The notes beneath the pieces are model-generated. The model was given only the letters and a program-made list of their open reading frames with translations, was not told the DNA's origin and ran no database searches. This document shows, piece by piece, positions 59,985 to 64,000 of a stretch of 64,000 bases of DNA. Both the position numbers and the translations under genes were made by a program. Origin of the DNA: Dipteronia dyeriana (Eukaryota > Streptophyta > Magnoliopsida > Sapindales > Sapindaceae); the NCBI GenBank assembly GCA_032871835.1, contig CM065296.1, positions 8,690,001 to 8,754,000 of the forward strand, in the 5' to 3' direction. Within the stretch, counting starts at the first letter, position 1. Every line of letters starts with the position of its first letter.

Positions 59985-62900
59985 CTAAACGGGCCGGGAG
60001 TTTGCAAATATTTCTACTACCATCTTTTCCCGAATGATCCTCATATCGTCTTCCGACCAATCAAAATTATTTCTATCCGCCAGTAAGTGCTCGATCAATC
60101 TCAACGTGTGGGGACCACAGTTACCCTTGCAGTTGGACATATTAACAAGCGTTAATAAAACATTAGGTTTATTATTATACAATCTCAAAGTTACTATTAC
60201 AAAATGTCTTACGCTTTCTTCTGCTGGGGGATACGTTTTTCGGACACCACGCTGACTGAGAAGGGCTTACTTGTCTTCTCAAATTTCTCAAGTCCATCCG
60301 GTCGTGCAATATGAAACCCGGCCTGATGCAACATTGAGGGCACAAAGTAGCGCACCGGGGTTACCTATTGCTTCCGGATATGAGCTGGGACCTCTTGTCT
60401 CCAGGGGTCGACTATGAACATCTTCCCGTATGTGAGGTCCACAGTCACCAATAGCCAATGTTGGCGCCCAATGTTGCAAGGTATCATGACCTGTAAACGT
60501 AAACAGTAGGTGTTAGGATGTACAAAGACATTTATATATGTAATTGCAAACCAAGTAACATGTACCATGTCAATCTCGTGCCACGGACGACATCCAAGCG
60601 GGGATCCACCAAGCACCGTTGTAAGGTCGTCATCATTCCACCAAGATCTCAAAACATTTCACCGCGCTGGGGTGATCTCCCCGCGAGAATCACAAGGCAT
60701 CATTTTCCTGTACTGGTGCTTCAGAAAGGACTGTAGAAACACCCAATTGTCAAATTATTAATGTTTTCCATACAAATCTACAAGCATGCATACTCATTAC
60801 TAATTTCAGTACTTACAAAAAACTGCGTATCCAATATGTTGACCATCTGACTGTACACATTCGAGAAAGCCCGTTGACGCTTCCGAAGAATATAGAGGTA
60901 CGCATCCATATGCTGGGAATATATACACGTAATAAAGTGTTAGGAAGCTTACACATCTAAAACAAATATTAAAAACAGAATTTACGGTCCCACGTACCTC
61001 ATCATCAACATCTATGAAGTTGGTCTGCATCCGATGGAACCATGCAGCATCAACTGGCTCTAGCAAATCAACATCACGTCTGCATTAATGTTCCATCAGC
61101 TACACATTTATTTAATTCATTAGAAGAAAAGCTGTCACTTAAATAACAAAGAAATTTACTTACAGTTCCCTGTTTACGTTCTTCTTGAAGGCTCGGTAAG
61201 CCTTCAACTGGTCACCGTTCACCAATCTGTGGGGATTAACTACGTGGTCAGGTCCCTCAAGTATTACCCTCGCCCTCTTAGGTCGGTACGGATCTGTGAA
61301 CGGGCTAAGCAACTGCCAACCGCTCTTCAGTACACGTCTCTGTTGTCGAACTCCCTAGGGTGTGTTGAGATGAGAAGCTTCGTTCCATGTGTGGCTGGAT
61401 CGAAGTAGTCGGTGGAGGGGGAGCCTGCTGCTCGAGGGGAGAAAAGGTGGAGGGGGAGCCTGCTGCTCGCTTCGAGGTGGAGGGGGAACCTACTGCTCAC
61501 TCGGAGGGGGAGGGGGAGGGGGAGGGGGAAGGGGAGGGGGAGAGGGAGCCTACTACTCACTCCTAAGGGAAGGGGGGCCGACTGCTCGCTCGGAGGTGGA
61601 AGGGGAGTCTGATGCTCGCCTGAAGGTGGAGGGGAAGCCTACTGCTCACTCTGAGCGAGAGGGGGGGCCAGCTGCTCGCTCCGAGCGGGAGAGGGGGTTG
61701 GTTGCTCGCTCCGAGGGGGAGAGGGGGCTGACTGCTAGCTCGGAGGTGGAGGGGGAGCTTGCTGCTCACTTTTCCCCCTCCTGCTCACTTCGAGGGGGAG
61801 GGGGTCGGATGCTCGCTCGGAGGGGGAAGGGGAGGGGGAGACTGAGCCACACTCTCCAGAACTGCCCCTCCGGTATGTGGATCCTCCATATGCTGATACA
61901 TATGCGTCTTGAAGCCCTGAAACCCTGAAGCCCTGAAGCCCTGAAGCTCGGAGGTGGAGGAGGAGCCTGCTGCTCACTTCGAGAGGGAGGGGGGTCGGCT
62001 GCTCACTCAGAGGGGGAGGGGGAGCCTACTGCTCGAGGGGAGGGGGAGAGGGAGACTTAGCCCCACTCTCGAGAACTGCCCCTCCGGTATGTGGATCCTC
62101 CCTATACTGATACATATGCGTCTTGAAGCCCTGAAGGCCCTCGGTCAATGCAAGCAACTCCCTATGTTGTTGCTGTCGATCCTCCCTGCTCTTCCGGATC
62201 AAATCCAACAACTCTCGGTGCTGTTGTTGTCGATCATCCTCACTCTTCCGGGGGGCTTTACGCAACTCGTTGAACTGATGTTCCCATGTGGCCTGAAATC
62301 ATGCAACATTGTTAATACTAAAACAATCAACAAATCTTGTTAATAAAAACAAAACTACCACCTCAACTTACCTCCCCATCAGTCCAACGTCTACACGGTA
62401 ATCCCCTGTAGCGGCACCAGGTCCTGGGGTGGTAAATTGAACCCTTCTAAGCCTCACTCGCCGAGGAGACGGCTCAGATTCGCCAGTGTCCATGCAACTG
62501 AAATCTACACCCGTTGGGTCTGAAGGCTCCGTCTCACTACACCTCCCACACCCCACCCTCTTCATCGGGACGATCTGCACTAATAGTCGGATAAGGGACA
62601 GTAAGAAGGTGAACCCTGTCGTCCTGCACATACGGGCTCCCCCTCTCACTTAGGCCTGCGAAGTACGGTGCCACCGCCTCAGCTGCTGTGGGCACAATTT
62701 TCATCCTCGCAAACATCTGAAAGCTTAGTTAGATGCATGTCATTGTTACTTATAGTAAGTAATATAACGATTAACAGATTAAATAATTACCCTAGCACTA
62801 AAAATCTTGTCCAGCTTCTTCCCTCTAGGTTGTTTGGTCAACTCCCACTTCAACATACGAGGAGAAATGTCTGTAACCCTTCGAGTCTCGAAATCGATGC

Positions 62901-63769
62901 CCAGTTGGGGGATCACCTCGAAAGCAAATATCTGCTTCAAAGATAAGTACAGTTATAATCCAAAACAATTTTGGAAACTAAATTTAATGTACATGTTGGA
63001 AATCAATTTTTTTTACCAAAAAGGCATATGATAGACCGTAAATGTTGTACCCCTCCACGAAATGTCCAACATCGACCTGTGACTGATGGCGTCTCTCCTT
63101 ACGTCGTCGCGGTAACACATGCTTGGATGAAAAGATAGAATGCCTATAGACGTGGCCACCCCACAGGAACGTATCGAAGGCATTGAGGTCCTCTACCAAC
63201 CGAAACTGCCAAACTGGAATCTTCAATCTCTCATCCACCCCTATCAATATCCAGTTCAACATGTAAATGAGGCACAACTTCACAGTATTGTACGCCTGTT
63301 GAAACTCTCCACGGGTAAGAACAACCCTCAAGTCATCCAACGATACCTCATCGTGTCCAGGAAAGTGCCGTTGATTTATGTCATTCTCAACTGCAACATA
63401 TATACTTGTGTCCAATACGACTCCAAAACGTAATCCAGTGATGAGGTTAAATTCCACCTTCGAAAACCTGACCACATGGTTCCTTAACAAGAACCGCATC
63501 TCATATGTCGGCCCGTCATGGTCCAACTCCCGAAACAGAAGCTGATGAATAACACCACCCGAAAACTTCAGCTCCCGGTGCATCGACATGAAATGCCCGA
63601 AACAGGAAGCCATGAACCAACGCCGATCCTCAACAGCAAACTCTTCAGGGACCCGGTTAAGTGCATCGTCTATACGAGCGAGGGCTTCAAAATGGTCGTG
63701 TCAGGTCAATTTTCCCTTGAACCAATCTCCCTCTGGAGTTTTAAGCAAATCCTTCAACCTGCTCGTCAT
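59985..63769 (-). pseudogene. DUF1985 + Ulp1-type (C48) cysteine protease gene captured by the MULE
   Basis: The ATG at 63769 gives MTSRLKDLLKTPEGDWFKGK. Exon 1 to 63018 holds DUF1985 (ELKFSGGVIHQLLFRELDHD; FSKVEFNLITGLRFG), continued in exon 2 (62934-62791, QIFAFEVIPQLGIDFETRRV). Exon 3 (about 62711-62368) starts MFARMKIVPTAAEAVAPYF. Next come a Q/E-rich coiled segment (DRQQQHRELL twice, 62265-62130), then a proline-rich SEQ-P repeat linker (62050-61400). The Ulp1 part (61330-59985) has several exons: DVDDE/HMDAYLYILRKR; WWNDDDL; catalytic His in QHWLLVTVDL, Asp in FIVDPW, Gln in IPQQK and Cys in GNCGPHTLRLIEHLL. Such proteases cleave SUMO-like modifiers. Four stops (near 63694, 61640, 60666 and 60365) and a frameshift in exon 3 mark it as inactive here. 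Confidence 0.85.
61400..62140 (-). repeat. Proline-rich linker repeats with a 210-bp duplication
   Basis: On the minus strand, units of about 30 bp encode SEQxAPPPPP-like decapeptides. A longer unit (TGTGGATCCTCC ... GCGTCTTGAAGCCCTGAA) occurs at about 61878 and again at 62088, a tandem duplication of 210 bp whose second copy has shifted frame. The plus-strand Gly-rich frames are shadows. Confidence 0.75.
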
Positions 63770-63816
63770 CTGCAATGTCATAGAAATAATATATTAGTAA
63801 ACTGAAAAAAAATTAG

Positions 63817-64000
63817 AAAATATTCTCGATCGTTTGAAACAAATTCTCGATACTTTGAAAATATTCTCAATCCTTTCAAAAATTTATCAATCCTTTCAAA
63901 AAGTTCTCAATCCTTTCAAAAAGTTCTCGATCCATTGGAAATAGTCTCGATCCTTTGGAAATAGTCTCGATCCTTTGAAAATAGTCTCGATCCTTTGAAA
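63817..64000 (+). repeat. Right subterminal CTCGATCC minisatellite (cut by window end)
   Basis: Nine units such as CTCGATCCTTTGAAAATAG, 18-20 bp each. They have the same orientation as the left array, not inverted. It is still in progress at base 64000. Confidence 0.9.

Larger units (their letters stand above)
55770..64000. mobile_element. Kaonashi-type Mutator-like element with ULP gene (right end beyond window)
   Basis: The left edge is placed where the host repeat breaks off (about 55770, AAATGGTGAGATATGTCACC, with an inverted copy ATATCACCATTTT at 55812). Then follow a CTCGATCC minisatellite (56205-56958), a MuDR-type transposase gene on plus (57045-59794), a convergent DUF1985/Ulp1 protease gene on minus (59985-63769), and a second CTCGATCC array (63817 to the window end). 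A transposase gene convergent with an Ulp1-like gene on one element is the arrangement known from Kaonashi MULEs in Arabidopsis and a similar element in melon. Both genes carry premature stops. More than 8.2 kb long; the right end and target duplication cannot be checked. Confidence 0.8.

Noticed and set aside
61389..61928. Plus-strand Gly/Arg/Glu-rich reading frames over the ULP linker
   Set aside because: Shadow of the minus-strand proline-rich repeats.
1..64000. tRNA, rRNA, organelle or bacterial-type operon content
   Set aside because: I saw no cloverleaf, rRNA core or operon-like gene packing; only primer-binding sites complementary to tRNA are present.

Overview
The window is nuclear DNA of a flowering plant, most likely a eudicot. 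It is AT-rich and almost entirely transposable elements (TEs) and their remains. Spliced plant-type introns, tRNA-Met primer-binding sites, a chromovirus, hAT, Harbinger and Mutator-like elements, and a leucine-rich-repeat extensin all point that way. I cannot name the genus. The only host gene that looks intact is an LRR-extensin (LRX) gene at 27335-29197 on the minus strand. Three other host sequences are fragments: four exons of APC10 (25061-26034), a RING-CH finger with its downstream exon start (17482-17767), and a C-terminal piece resembling MYB/SANT-like proteins (19733-19975).

Layout. 0.8-3.65 kb: three copies of one terminal-inverted-repeat element, each inserted in the previous one. 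6.9-15.6 kb: a solo LTR, then a complete non-autonomous LTR element of the same family. That element carries an antisense gene with its own TATA box and is itself interrupted, right after its primer-binding site, by a deleted gypsy-type element. 17.5-20 kb: gene fragments, one followed by a GC-rich hAT MITE with a perfect 8-bp target duplication. 23.3-26 kb: Harbinger transposase debris, partly inverted and re-duplicated, next to the broken APC10 copy. 27.3-29.2 kb: LRX. 32.3-55.8 kb: an old array of a roughly 250-bp tandem repeat that has been the landing site for other elements. These are a LINE tail (holding a 5.07-kb chromovirus and a hAT MITE with a 35-G run) and a 4.5-kb hAT transposon whose transposase intron holds a 6.7-kb copia-like element. 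55.8-64 kb: a large Mutator-like element (MULE).

The most interesting unit is that MULE. It has a MuDR-type transposase gene on the plus strand and, convergent to it, a multi-exon gene for a DUF1985 plus Ulp1/SENP-type cysteine protease. The two protein domains are joined by a proline-rich repeat linker. This matches the Kaonashi (KI) type of MULE known in plants. Here it is flanked by minisatellite arrays built on CTCGATCC that face the same way at both ends. The right end lies beyond the window.

Nearly all coding TEs here are dead. In the chromovirus, MULE and ULP genes most premature stops can be explained by C-to-T or G-to-A transitions (CAG, CAA, CGA or TGG to stop), as expected for long-methylated DNA. 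Exact target duplications and nesting let the order of insertion be read directly at several places.
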